Shown here piece by piece: positions 1-6,378 of a DNA stretch of 6,853 bases (position 1 is its first letter; the number at the start of each line of letters is the position of its first letter). The translations under genes were made by a program, and so were the position numbers. The DNA lies in assembly GCA_023412275.1 (NCBI GenBank), contig JAEYNY010000001.1, positions 1 to 6,853 on the forward strand, given 5' to 3'. The DNA is from Bacillota bacterium (lineage in GTDB: Bacteria; Bacillota; Clostridia; Acetivibrionales; DSM-1351). The notes under the pieces are model-generated. The model saw nothing but the letters and a program-made list of their open reading frames with translations. It ran no database searches and was not told the origin of the DNA.

Positions 1-328
1 GTATATATATGTACCAGGGTAGGAATGGAAATAATGTTGCAACATAAACTCCTGCTAATGATCCTAATAGAAGCTGACCTTCTATTCCAAGATTAATCAT
101 GCCGGCATTGGAGGCTATTAAAAATGACATGGCCGTGACTATGAGAGGAGTCATTGTGTAAAATACATTAAGAATATTTTTTATATTACTTAAAGGTTTA
201 ATCAACATAGAATAATAAATCGTGAAAGGATTATCACCACTAATCAGTATTATAATAGCTCCTAATACCAGCCCTGCTATGATAGAGATAAATGAAGGGA
301 TTATGTTCTTCATACTTTTAATTTTCAT
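1..328 (-). CDS. Nucleoside ABC transporter permease, BMP-type importer (partial, N-terminal part)
   Basis: Membrane subunit of a nucleoside importer, cut by the window edge after about 109 residues. I translated it by hand from an ATG at 326-328. It begins MKIKSMKNIIPSF and has a first hydrophobic helix at about residues 10-30. Around residues 75-90 it carries the NAGMINLGIEGQLLLG stretch, which is characteristic of the BPD_transp_2 permeases that pair with BMP lipoproteins (YufP/NupP-like). The start is well supported: a doubled GGAGG-GGAGG ribosome binding site lies just upstream, inside the end of the ATPase gene. The two reading frames overlap by 11 bases, which suggests translational coupling and equal expression of ATPase and permease. 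Such importers normally have two permeases; the second would be expected to follow outside the window. The family is clear, the exact substrate is not. Confidence 0.93.
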   Translation of the reverse strand, partial: MKIKSMKNIIPSFISIIAGLVLGAIIILISGDNPFTIYYSMLIKPLSNIKNILNVFYTMTPLIVTAMSFLIASNAGMINLGIEGQLLLGSLAGVYVATLFPFLPWYIYI

Positions 329-1868
329 TGTGTTCCTCCCCTCCTTTACTATAGTTGGCTTCCTTTCCTCCGAGCATATAATAGCCAACCTCTTCTCTTA
401 ATAATTCATAGTTATTAAAAACCTTTACAATTTTCCCATCATGGATAACGCCAATCCGATCTGATAATGCCATGATTTCTGAGAGCTCATTGGATATCAG
501 CAGTATTGTTCTTCCCTTGTCCCTTTCCTTAATTAGGCAGGAATGAATATATTCAATAGCACCAATATCAATTCCACGAGTCGGGTTTACAGCAAGGATG
601 ATATCAGTGTCTCTGCTAAGCTCTCTAGCAACAATCACCTTCTGTTGATTCCCTCCGGAAAGAGATTTTACCTTATCATGAATATCTTCTGATATTTTTA
701 TGGAGTAATCGGAAACTGCTACCTCAGCATTCCGTTGAACAGAAGAAAAATTTATGAAAAACTTATTTTTTATAAATTCAGGCAAATCTACCTTTCCCAA
801 AATCAAATTCTCAGCTACTGTGAAAGGCATGATAAGCCCCTCTTTCTGTCTGTCTTCAGGAATATAGGATAATTTGTCCGTTCTCTTATGAGCAGGAATC
901 CCGGTAACATCAATACCATTAATAATTATGCTTCCGGAACTTGATTTCTGTAAAGCAACAAGGACTTCAACAAGCTCTGTCTGTCCATTCCCTGTTACAC
1001 CGGCAATACCGAATATCTCACCCTTCTTTACAGAAAAACTTAGGTTTTTTAATGCCATCCCACCTCTTCTGGGAATTGTAGTGAGTTCCTTGACTTCAAT
1101 AACGTTATCGTTATGATTGTCTTTATAGACTACCTTCTGTTCCCCTAAATCCCTGCCAATCATCATCTTTGTAAGGATATCCTGATTTACTTCATCCTTT
1201 CGGACACAGCCGATCAGCCTTCCTGACCTCATTACCGATATCTCATCCGAAATCTCCATAATCTCGTCAAGCTTATGGGATATGAATATAATCGTCTTAC
1301 CCCGACTTACCAAATCCTTAACTAACACAAAAAATTCTTTAATTTCCTGTGGTGTTAATACAGCAGTTGGTTCATCAAATATTATGACTTTAGCCTGCCT
1401 GTAGAGTGCTTTAATAATCTCAATCTTCTGCTGAATACCTACTGATAATTCAGATATTCTTGCGTTCATTATATCTTCTGAAAGGCCCATTCCTTTGAAC
1501 AGAGGTTTCAGTTCTTCTCTAGATTTCTTACGGTTTAGCTTTATTCTGCCTGTTTCATAACCTAAGATGATATTGTCAAGGACTGTCATTGTTGGAATCA
1601 ACATAAAATGTTGGTGGATCATGCCAATACCCTTATCAATTGCATCCAGAGGGGATTTGAATTCTGTTTTTTCCCCATTTATGATAATCTCACCATCGTC
1701 ATACTGTAGTAGCCCAAATGCAACATTCATCATGGTTGACTTTCCAGCTCCATTTTCTCCAACGATAGAGTGAACCTGCCCTCTCTTTATCCTAATCGTA
1801 ACCTTATCATTGGCAACAAGATTACCAAATGTTTTTGTTATATTACACAACTCCAATATATAGTCCAT
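318..1868 (-). CDS. Nucleoside ABC transporter ATP-binding protein (two ABC domains)
   Basis: Cytoplasmic ATPase that powers the importer. Its 516 residues hold two fused ABC domains, the normal size for the sugar/nucleoside class (YufO/NupO, RbsA-like). Domain 1: Walker A GENGAGKST (37-45), Q-loop Q86, signature LSVGIQQ (141-147), Walker B VIIFDEPT (161-168), switch H198. Domain 2: degenerate Walker A GVTGNGQTE (290-298) without the lysine, signature LSGGNQQK (403-410), and Walker B ending in ILAVNPTRG with no catalytic glutamate (424-432). The degenerate second site is usual for this class and does not indicate decay. The ATG at 1868 is preceded by GGAGGATTAAG, a good ribosome binding site. 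It lies between the binding-protein gene (168-base structured gap) and the permease (11-base overlap). The nucleoside assignment rests on the adjacent BMP lipoprotein and phosphorylases; on sequence alone a sugar importer would be possible. Confidence 0.96.
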   Translation of the reverse strand: MDYILELCNITKTFGNLVANDKVTIRIKRGQVHSIVGENGAGKSTMMNVAFGLLQYDDGEIIINGEKTEFKSPLDAIDKGIGMIHQHFMLIPTMTVLDNIILGYETGRIKLNRKKSREELKPLFKGMGLSEDIMNARISELSVGIQQKIEIIKALYRQAKVIIFDEPTAVLTPQEIKEFFVLVKDLVSRGKTIIFISHKLDEIMEISDEISVMRSGRLIGCVRKDEVNQDILTKMMIGRDLGEQKVVYKDNHNDNVIEVKELTTIPRRGGMALKNLSFSVKKGEIFGIAGVTGNGQTELVEVLVALQKSSSGSIIINGIDVTGIPAHKRTDKLSYIPEDRQKEGLIMPFTVAENLILGKVDLPEFIKNKFFINFSSVQRNAEVAVSDYSIKISEDIHDKVKSLSGGNQQKVIVARELSRDTDIILAVNPTRGIDIGAIEYIHSCLIKERDKGRTILLISNELSEIMALSDRIGVIHDGKIVKVFNNYELLREEVGYYMLGGKEANYSKGGEEHNEN

Positions 1869-1894
1869 CTTAATCCTCCATGCTGCCGAAACCT

Positions 1895-1922
1895 GCGAAT
1901 TTGGGCGTCAGCACAAATTTGC
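1895..1922 (-). other. Third stem-loop in the lipoprotein-ATPase spacer
   Basis: Inverted repeat with arms GCGAATTTG (1895-1903) and CAAATTTGC (1914-1922) around a 10-base loop; 8 of 9 positions pair. The imperfect position would be G-U in a plus-strand RNA but C-A in the minus-strand transcript, so it is a weaker RNA hairpin than its neighbours. It begins 26 bases upstream of the ATPase start codon and could influence access to that ribosome binding site. No function is known. Confidence 0.4.
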
Positions 1923-1923
1923 C

Positions 1924-1946
1924 GTATGAAAAATTTATTTTCACAC
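1924..1946 (-). other. Second stem-loop in the lipoprotein-ATPase spacer
   Basis: In the minus-strand transcript GUGUGAAAA pairs with UUUUCAUAC around a 5-base loop. All nine positions pair if one G-U wobble is allowed, and the wobble only works in the minus-strand RNA, the direction of transcription. It sits one base from the next stem-loop (1895-1922). It could stabilise mRNA ends or modulate translation of the ATPase; this is inference. Confidence 0.45.
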
Positions 1947-1949
1947 TAT

Positions 1950-2033
1950 TTGATATTGGGGAACAGTCAGAAGGGTATCCTGCTATCATTTACAAACCGG
2001 TTACCCTTATGACTGTTTAGTACATTGATATTG
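1950..2033. repeat. 9-bp direct repeats flanking the long stem-loop
   Basis: TTGATATTG occurs at 1950-1958 and again at 2025-2033, in the same orientation, bracketing 66 bases that contain the long inverted repeat. Flanking direct repeats around an inverted repeat resemble a target-site duplication left by a tiny mobile element. In AT-rich DNA a chance 9-mer match in this short span is quite possible. Confidence 0.35.
1962..2017 (-). other. Long intra-operon stem-loop after the binding-protein gene
   Basis: Arms at 1962-1977 and 2002-2017 pair at 15 of 16 positions (AACAGTCA, one mismatch, then AAGGGTA, with their complements), around a 24-base loop. It starts 19 bases after the lipoprotein stop codon. 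No T-run follows on the minus strand (the next bases read CCCCAATATC), so it is not a standard rho-independent terminator. Stem-loops after a solute-binding-protein gene are known in ABC operons. There they protect the upstream mRNA from 3' decay or cause partial termination, leaving more binding protein than ATPase. That role fits here but is inferred. Confidence 0.6.
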
Positions 2034-2036
2034 TTA

Positions 2037-3095
2037 CTATTTAAGAGTTGTATCTACTACAATTTCTCCAGATTTGATTTGTTTTGCAAATTCCTCTACC
2101 TTTGATATAACCTCTGCCGGTAATTTACCCGCATTTGTCTCATCATTGACATATCCAACGCCATCATCTACCAACCCAATAACAACATGACCGGACTTAA
2201 AGCTGTCGCTAGCTACATCTCTTAAAGCATTTTCAATTGCTGTATCTGCCCTTTTTAACATACTGGTCAGTATATTATCAGGTGCTTCTGATTGTTGATT
2301 GGCATCTACTCCTATTGCCCACAGGTCCTTCTGAATTGCTGCCTCAAACACACCCATTCCTGATCCGCCCGATGCATGGAATACAATGTCAGCACCAGCA
2401 TCATAGAACGAGAGTGCAATTTCCTTACCCTTCGTAGGATCTCCAAAGGCAGCCACTGTTGCACCACAGTAAGCGCTCATAACCTCGGCATCTGGATTGG
2501 CAGTTTTAACACCATGAATATAACCGGCATTAAATCCTTTAATCTGGTCATTTTCCATACCACCAACAAATCCTACTTTATTGGTTTCTGTCATCAACCC
2601 AGCAACAAGCCCTACTAGAAATGATCCTTCATTCTCTTTAAATGTAAAATTAAGTACGTTAGGTAATTCATTTGTTACAGCATCAATGGTTATAAACTTG
2701 ATTTCCGGATATTCTACTGCTAACTTGTTGACAACATCAATACAGCCAAATCCGAAATTGATAATTACATCCTTTCCTTGCTCACAGAATTGCCTGTTAG
2801 CAGGTTCAACATTTGCAGCATTTTCATTCTCCATGTCAGCGTATGTCCAGCCATATTCCTTGGATACCTTCTCCATAGCTCCATACATCATGTCATTAAG
2901 GCCTTTGTCACCACGGCCGCCGCCACTATATACAAGACCAATGTCTAATGACTTTTTAGTATCCGTGTTGTCTGTTGAACCAGCTTTTTCCTCATCGCCA
3001 CCGCTTTTATCCTTTGCACATCCGGTAATTGCCATAGTTAGCGTCGTAACCACAAGTAACATAACTACTAATCTTTTTTGCCACTGTTTTTTCAT
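2037..3095 (-). CDS. BMP-family nucleoside-binding lipoprotein (ABC transporter substrate-binding protein)
   Basis: Extracellular, membrane-anchored capture protein of the importer. Of its 352 residues, 1-25 form a lipoprotein signal (basic KKQWQKR, hydrophobic core, lipobox ITGC) with the lipidated Cys26. A low-complexity charged linker follows at about 27-48, then the BMP domain (PnrA/TmpC-like, about 50-352). Family hallmarks: GDKGLND with N67-D68 near the purine-contacting position, ENEGSFLVGLVAG (154-166), GFVGGM (175-180), GADIVFHASGGSG (234-246), GVDANQ with D264, and ILTSMLKR with K281. D264 and K281 match positions that hold the ribose in PnrA-type proteins. The ATG at 3095 follows AAAAAAGGAGG with a 7-base spacer. 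It lies 53 bases after the phosphorylase gene, so probably in the same transcript. Some BMP proteins bind riboflavin or other ligands, but the neighbouring phosphorylases favour a nucleoside. Confidence 0.95.
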   Translation of the reverse strand: MKKQWQKRLVVMLLVVTTLTMAITGCAKDKSGGDEEKAGSTDNTDTKKSLDIGLVYSGGGRGDKGLNDMMYGAMEKVSKEYGWTYADMENENAANVEPANRQFCEQGKDVIINFGFGCIDVVNKLAVEYPEIKFITIDAVTNELPNVLNFTFKENEGSFLVGLVAGLMTETNKVGFVGGMENDQIKGFNAGYIHGVKTANPDAEVMSAYCGATVAAFGDPTKGKEIALSFYDAGADIVFHASGGSGMGVFEAAIQKDLWAIGVDANQQSEAPDNILTSMLKRADTAIENALRDVASDSFKSGHVVIGLVDDGVGYVNDETNAGKLPAEVISKVEEFAKQIKSGEIVVDTTLK

Positions 3096-3148
3096 AAGTT
3101 ATCCTCCTTTTTTACTTTCCCCATAATACATATCCATTGATTTTTATG

Positions 3149-3940
3149 TTATTTACCAAATTCATCGTTAATTTTTTCAAACGCCATAGTTGCAATATTT
3201 ATAACCGTATTCATTCTGTCTCCATACTCCTTCGTAAAGTCCATCCTAGTCTTATCCGTATAGTTTTCCACTGCAAGACATATCACACCGGCTTTACACT
3301 GCAGTATTGATGCTACGGTCAGCAGAGAGGATGCTTCATTCTCAATACCCTCAACACCCAAATCGATCCATGGTTTAATTCTTTCTTCCATACCATCATG
3401 GGCAAACATTGATTCCATGAATAATGCATCGTGGGTACGAAGTATTCCAACAATCGGCTCCTCGCCTAATTCCTCTGCGCTCTCAATTAATGCTGTTAGA
3501 ATATCCAGGTCTGCCACTGCGGGATATTGAAGATTAACATATTCCAGACTGGCACCTTCACCGCGTACTGCACCGGTTGCAATGATAATCGTACCCGGCT
3601 TGACACCTGCCTGAATGGCTCCACAGGTTCCGACCTTAATTAGGTTTGTACAGCCTACATGATTTAATTCCTCTACTGCAATAGCTGTTGGCATACAGCC
3701 CATACCCACTGACATCGTGCTAATCGGGATACCGTTTTTCATTCCTTTGTAGGTAATATACTCACGGTATTCACCTGTTTTCTCTGCCGTATCAAAGGTA
3801 TCTGCTATTACCTTCACTCTCTCGAGATTAGAGGTAAGAATACAATTTTTCGTGATTCCATCTTCCTTTACACCAATATGGTGCAATCTTCCGTCCGGAT
3901 GCTCCAGTCTACCACTGGCAAAACCATTCTTTACTGGCAT
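3149..3940 (-). CDS. Nucleoside phosphorylase-family protein, divergent downstream copy
   Basis: Member of the PNP/UDP (MTAN) superfamily, whose enzymes split nucleosides with phosphate into base and ribose-1-phosphate. The 263 residues are of usual length and closest in layout to uridine phosphorylase: SVGMGCMPTAIAVEEL (77-92), VGTCGAIQ (103-110), ATGAVRGEGASLEY (121-134), ENEASS (200-205). Retained: R41 and R59, matching phosphate-binding Arg30 and Arg48 of E. coli Udp. Changed: the PGD loop is TSN (36-38), the Arg91 position is K102, and the Glu-Met-Glu ribose motif is Glu-Asn-Glu (200-202). The Q-x-R uracil motif of Udp is absent. The ATG at 3940 overlaps the upstream paralogue by 10 bases and has GGAAAGGGG 8 bases ahead, inside that gene. 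It may have altered phosphate use, act as a hydrolase, or support its paralogue in a mixed oligomer; none of these is shown. Confidence 0.88.
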   Translation of the reverse strand: MPVKNGFASGRLEHPDGRLHHIGVKEDGITKNCILTSNLERVKVIADTFDTAEKTGEYREYITYKGMKNGIPISTMSVGMGCMPTAIAVEELNHVGCTNLIKVGTCGAIQAGVKPGTIIIATGAVRGEGASLEYVNLQYPAVADLDILTALIESAEELGEEPIVGILRTHDALFMESMFAHDGMEERIKPWIDLGVEGIENEASSLLTVASILQCKAGVICLAVENYTDKTRMDFTKEYGDRMNTVINIATMAFEKINDEFGK

Positions 3941-4782
3941 GAAGTCAGCCCCTTTCCATTATTTTTTTTGTCCATCTCATCCAAAATCTCTACAGCTCTC
4001 ACTGCTATTTTTGATGCTAATTTTATACGTGTTGGCATAAATTCAGGATCCAAAACTTCAGGATATGCTTCCTTTGTCGGAGGCCCTTCATAAAAGTCAG
4101 TACCTTCAATCATACTTCCTTCAGATACACATATGGAGCCTGCACGGATGCCCAATCGGTGTGCTATTATAAACATAGCTGAGCTCTCGTTCTCAACCAT
4201 CTTTACACCGGCATCCACCCATACCTTCATTCGTTCCGAGGTTTCCTGCATAACCACGCTGGTTTCCCTATAGAAGGAATCATGTGATCGGTATAAACCG
4301 ATGATTGGCTCTTCATCGAATTCCCTACATGCTTGAATTAAAGCATTGGTTACCTGATAGTTTGCAATTGAAGGGAATTCCGGGGGAGCATATTCATGGG
4401 AAGCTCCTTCACCACGGACACCGCCTGTTGCAATAATCATTGAGCCTGGCTTATAATCCTTCAATAGCGCTGCACCGGTACCAACTCGAATAACATTTTT
4501 TACTCCCAGATGTTTCATTTCCTCCAAGGATACACTGACAGCCATACATCCCATCCCTGAGGATACAACCGAAATAGGAACATCCTTTTCTGTCTTACCG
4601 GTATAACTGACAAAGGTCCTTTTCCTGCCAAGATATGTAGATTCCTTGAAGCAGTCTGCAATGACCTTGCTCCTTGCTAAATCTCCCGGCAACAATACAC
4701 TTGGTGCAACTGTTCCATTTTTTAATCCCGTATAGAACATGCAACCTTCTTGATCTGTAAATTTCTTGCTTACAAATTCCAT
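3931..4782 (-). CDS. Nucleoside phosphorylase-family protein, upstream copy
   Basis: Second PNP/UDP-superfamily enzyme, clearly paralogous to the next gene along the whole length (shared GMGCM, KPG..IIATG.VRGEGAS.EY and ENE blocks). Its 283 residues keep a full-looking phosphate site: PGD (32-34), R37, R55, R99 and T102. The ribose motif is ENE (197-199) in place of Glu-Met-Glu. Where purine phosphorylase DeoD has its catalytic Asp in VSDH, this protein reads VSEG, placing E221 there. That alignment is by eye and less certain. It has an insertion of about 15 residues around 222-245 (acidic, proline-rich) and an extended C-terminus compared with its paralogue. The ATG at 4782 follows AAAAGGAG with an 8-base spacer. 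It starts 43 bases after the YczE-family gene and overlaps the next gene by 10 bases, so it is probably co-transcribed and coupled. The nucleoside it uses cannot be read from sequence. Confidence 0.9.
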   Translation of the reverse strand: MEFVSKKFTDQEGCMFYTGLKNGTVAPSVLLPGDLARSKVIADCFKESTYLGRKRTFVSYTGKTEKDVPISVVSSGMGCMAVSVSLEEMKHLGVKNVIRVGTGAALLKDYKPGSMIIATGGVRGEGASHEYAPPEFPSIANYQVTNALIQACREFDEEPIIGLYRSHDSFYRETSVVMQETSERMKVWVDAGVKMVENESSAMFIIAHRLGIRAGSICVSEGSMIEGTDFYEGPPTKEAYPEVLDPEFMPTRIKLASKIAVRAVEILDEMDKKNNGKGLTSCQ

Positions 4783-4825
4783 ATCAATTTCTCCTTTTCT
4801 GTTATTCTTAAGTCATACATAGTGT

Positions 4826-5476
4826 TTATTGCTTTATTTCTTTATTGCTTTTGCTTACAAGGTTTCCAAGAATTTTGCCGGATAATGGCATAAATAAATC
4901 GATGAGAGGACCTGTTAATAAAACCCCTATTATTGTTCCAACTCCGATAATTCCGCCCATACAAAATCCCACAAGAGTATAAATGAAATCAAGACCAATT
5001 TTTATCCATTTTAACTCTACCTTTACTCTATCCCTTATAGATAGCGTTATCAGGTCCATTGTTCCTACTCCAAAATTCAGACTTATTGAAACCGCTATTC
5101 CAAGAGCAAGAAGCGTAACTGCCGGAATTAAAAGGATTACCTTATAGATATAGTCAGTGGAGGAAGGTATTACTGCCTCAAATATAGGCACAAAGAGATT
5201 AATAAAATATCCTGTTGTTAATCCACTCACTACAGTTCCTATTTTTATATATTTCCTAGCAAAGATAAAACCAAAGGCAAGTAAAACAAGATTATTCATT
5301 AGCGTGATATTGCCGAAGGACATTTTAAGAAGATTATGTTCACCATCAACCAATACAGATATGGGGTCAGTTCCTATATTAAGTGCATAGAATAATGATA
5401 TCCCCATGGAAGAAATAGCTATACTAAATACTAAAATAATTATTTTTATAACAAATAACAGTTTTTTATTTTTCAT
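4826..5476 (-). CDS. YczE/YyaS-family integral membrane protein
   Basis: Polytopic membrane protein of 216 residues, of the family annotated YczE/YyaS/YitT-like, which has no established biochemical role. I count about five hydrophobic segments (about 6-32, 56-74, 79-103, 112-135, 157-183), with a further one possibly around 180-198. It carries an internal repeat. GISLFYALNIG (25-35) resembles GIAVSISLNFG (126-136), and IGTVVSGLTTGYFINLFVPI (79-98) resembles VGTIIGVLLTGPLIDLFMPL (179-198), each pair about 100 residues apart. The C-terminus is basic and presumably cytoplasmic. I chose the ATG at 5476 because GGAG lies 6 bases ahead of it; ATGs at 5488 and 5491 would add 4 or 5 residues but lack a good ribosome binding site. 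Its place between the repressor and the phosphorylase genes suggests a job in transport or efflux linked to the nucleoside pathway, but this is inference. Confidence 0.85.
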   Translation of the reverse strand: MKNKKLLFVIKIIILVFSIAISSMGISLFYALNIGTDPISVLVDGEHNLLKMSFGNITLMNNLVLLAFGFIFARKYIKIGTVVSGLTTGYFINLFVPIFEAVIPSSTDYIYKVILLIPAVTLLALGIAVSISLNFGVGTMDLITLSIRDRVKVELKWIKIGLDFIYTLVGFCMGGIIGVGTIIGVLLTGPLIDLFMPLSGKILGNLVSKSNKEIKQ

Positions 5477-5482
5477 GTTTTT

Positions 5483-5486
5483 CTCC
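5483..5486 (-). promoter_or_regulatory. Ribosome binding site deciding the YczE-family start
   Basis: GGAG six bases before the ATG at 5476. It overlaps the alternative upstream ATG at 5488, whose own upstream sequence (AATAACAAAAG) has only a poor match. This favours the shorter protein. Confidence 0.6.
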
Positions 5487-5522
5487 ATCATCTTTTGTTA
5501 TTTTTACCCAAATTTGTATGTT

Positions 5523-5543
5523 GTAAGTTGTATGACAACTTAC
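5523..5543. promoter_or_regulatory. Probable GntR operator, site 2 (perfect 9-bp arms)
   Basis: Perfect palindrome with arms GTAAGTTGT (5523-5531) and ACAACTTAC (5535-5543) separated by ATG. Its core, AGTTGT-nTG-ACAACT, is shared base for base with the palindrome at 6379-6395 in front of the gntR gene. Arms ending in TTGT/ACAA around a 3-base centre fit the short palindromes bound by GntR-family dimers. It lies between the repressor gene and the YczE-family gene, 47 bases or more before the latter's start. It could block an internal promoter or act as a roadblock. I see no convincing -35/-10 pair in this gap. Confidence 0.75.
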
Positions 5544-5546
5544 CCG

Positions 5547-5562
5547 CTGTTAACTGTAACAG
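5547..5562. promoter_or_regulatory. Second, different inverted repeat beside operator site 2
   Basis: Perfect arms CTGTTA (5547-5552) and TAACAG (5557-5562) around ACTG, three bases from the 21-bp palindrome. The sequence differs from the shared operator core, so it may be a site for another regulator or an accessory half-site. It is short enough to be chance. Confidence 0.35.
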
Positions 5563-5575
5563 GTTTGCTTATAAT

Positions 5576-6361
5576 CTAATGACTGACTGAAATCAGCTCC
5601 ACATTGATTGCATTCGTATTATAATAGTCCTTTGAAAAAATAACTCTTCTATCACCATCAAATACTTCGTATTTGATAAGTAATAAAGCATCTGCGACAT
5701 CCTTACCAAACATGTCCTTATTCTCATTGCTCACCATAGTAGGAGCAAAGGAATAATGGGTTTTACAATTCTCTTTATTCAACAAGCTTTTGTAGTAATT
5801 ATATGCAGTTGTAAAATCGGTTTTTGGTTTCAAAACATTCTTATCCAAAAGAAAGAAGTATTGGCTGACAGCTACAAGCTGCCCATCTGCATAATGTTTC
5901 TTTGAGATGATACCTATTCTCTCATTTTCTCCCGGTTTTAGTTTTTCATATAAAAAGGTATCATAATTGACATACCGGAAAAGCTGCTCTTTACAGGAGT
6001 ATTCCTTGTTTGATGCTGAAATAATGTCTTTTGCTTGAAAGCTGAGTCCACTTACCTGAATTTTTTCGCTCCTCTTCCGATCGGCAACAAAGGTTCCCTT
6101 TCCCTGCTGAGTAACAAGTATCCCATCCTCTTGGAGAATTACCAAGGCCATACGGATTGTGCTTCTAGATACCTCCAGATGCTCAGCCCAGAAATTCTCG
6201 GTAGGTATCTGCTCTCCTTCCTTGAACTCTCCATTCTGAATAAGATTATATATTATGTTATATACCATAACGTACATTGGTACTTTAGGAATTCGGGTTC
6301 TAATAATCAACTCTTTATTATTTAATTTCTCTAATGTACATTCTTTTATTTCTATATGCAT
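5576..6361 (-). CDS. GntR-family (HutC/UTRA) transcriptional regulator
   Basis: DNA-binding repressor of 261 residues. A 25-residue lead precedes a GntR winged helix-turn-helix (about 29-95): YNIIYNLIQNGEFKEGEQIPTE, then the recognition helix VSRSTIRMAL (64-73) and the wing QQGKGTFVADRK (85-96). Residues about 100-261 form a UTRA effector domain, ending in the typical block VIFSKDYYNTN (240-250). UTRA regulators usually sense a small molecule linked to the pathway they control, here presumably a nucleoside or a breakdown product. The gene is first in the operon, with its own promoter and a palindrome in its leader, so autoregulation is likely. I start it at the ATG at 6361, 5 bases after GGAGG. 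An upstream in-frame TTG at 6373 overlaps that ribosome binding site and is not a plausible start. The family is certain; effector and targets are inferred. Confidence 0.94.
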   Translation of the reverse strand: MHIEIKECTLEKLNNKELIIRTRIPKVPMYVMVYNIIYNLIQNGEFKEGEQIPTENFWAEHLEVSRSTIRMALVILQEDGILVTQQGKGTFVADRKRSEKIQVSGLSFQAKDIISASNKEYSCKEQLFRYVNYDTFLYEKLKPGENERIGIISKKHYADGQLVAVSQYFFLLDKNVLKPKTDFTTAYNYYKSLLNKENCKTHYSFAPTMVSNENKDMFGKDVADALLLIKYEVFDGDRRVIFSKDYYNTNAINVELISVSH

Positions 6362-6366
6362 ATTTA

Positions 6367-6371
6367 CCTCC
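6367..6371 (-). promoter_or_regulatory. Ribosome binding site deciding the gntR start
   Basis: GGAGG, five bases before the ATG at 6361. Its first base is the last base of the in-frame TTG at 6373, so that TTG cannot be served by it. This rules for the 261-residue protein. Confidence 0.85.
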
Positions 6372-6378
6372 AATTTGT

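Noticed and set aside
290..432. Loss-of-function reading of the ATPase because its second Walker A and B motifs are degenerate
   Set aside because: The missing Lys and Glu in the second domain are usual for the double-domain sugar/nucleoside ATPases. (Positions given are residue numbers of the protein at 318-1868.)
1962..2017. Reading the long stem-loop as a rho-independent terminator ending the operon
   Set aside because: There is no T-run after the stem on the minus strand, and the next two genes are needed to complete the same transporter.
928..3126. Plus-strand open frames within 928-3126 (including one of 181 codons at 2581-3126)
   Set aside because: They lie antisense to the ATPase and lipoprotein genes (one spilling into the spacer), have no ribosome binding sites or recognisable domains, and are explained by the coding strand's composition.
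3852..6325. Plus-strand open frames at 3852-4093, 5157-5390 and 6035-6325
   Set aside because: All run opposite to well-supported genes of known families, with no ribosome binding site or protein features of their own.
6362..6373. Longer gntR protein starting at the TTG at 6373
   Set aside because: The TTG overlaps the GGAGG that serves the ATG at 6361, so the four extra residues are the ribosome binding site read as protein.
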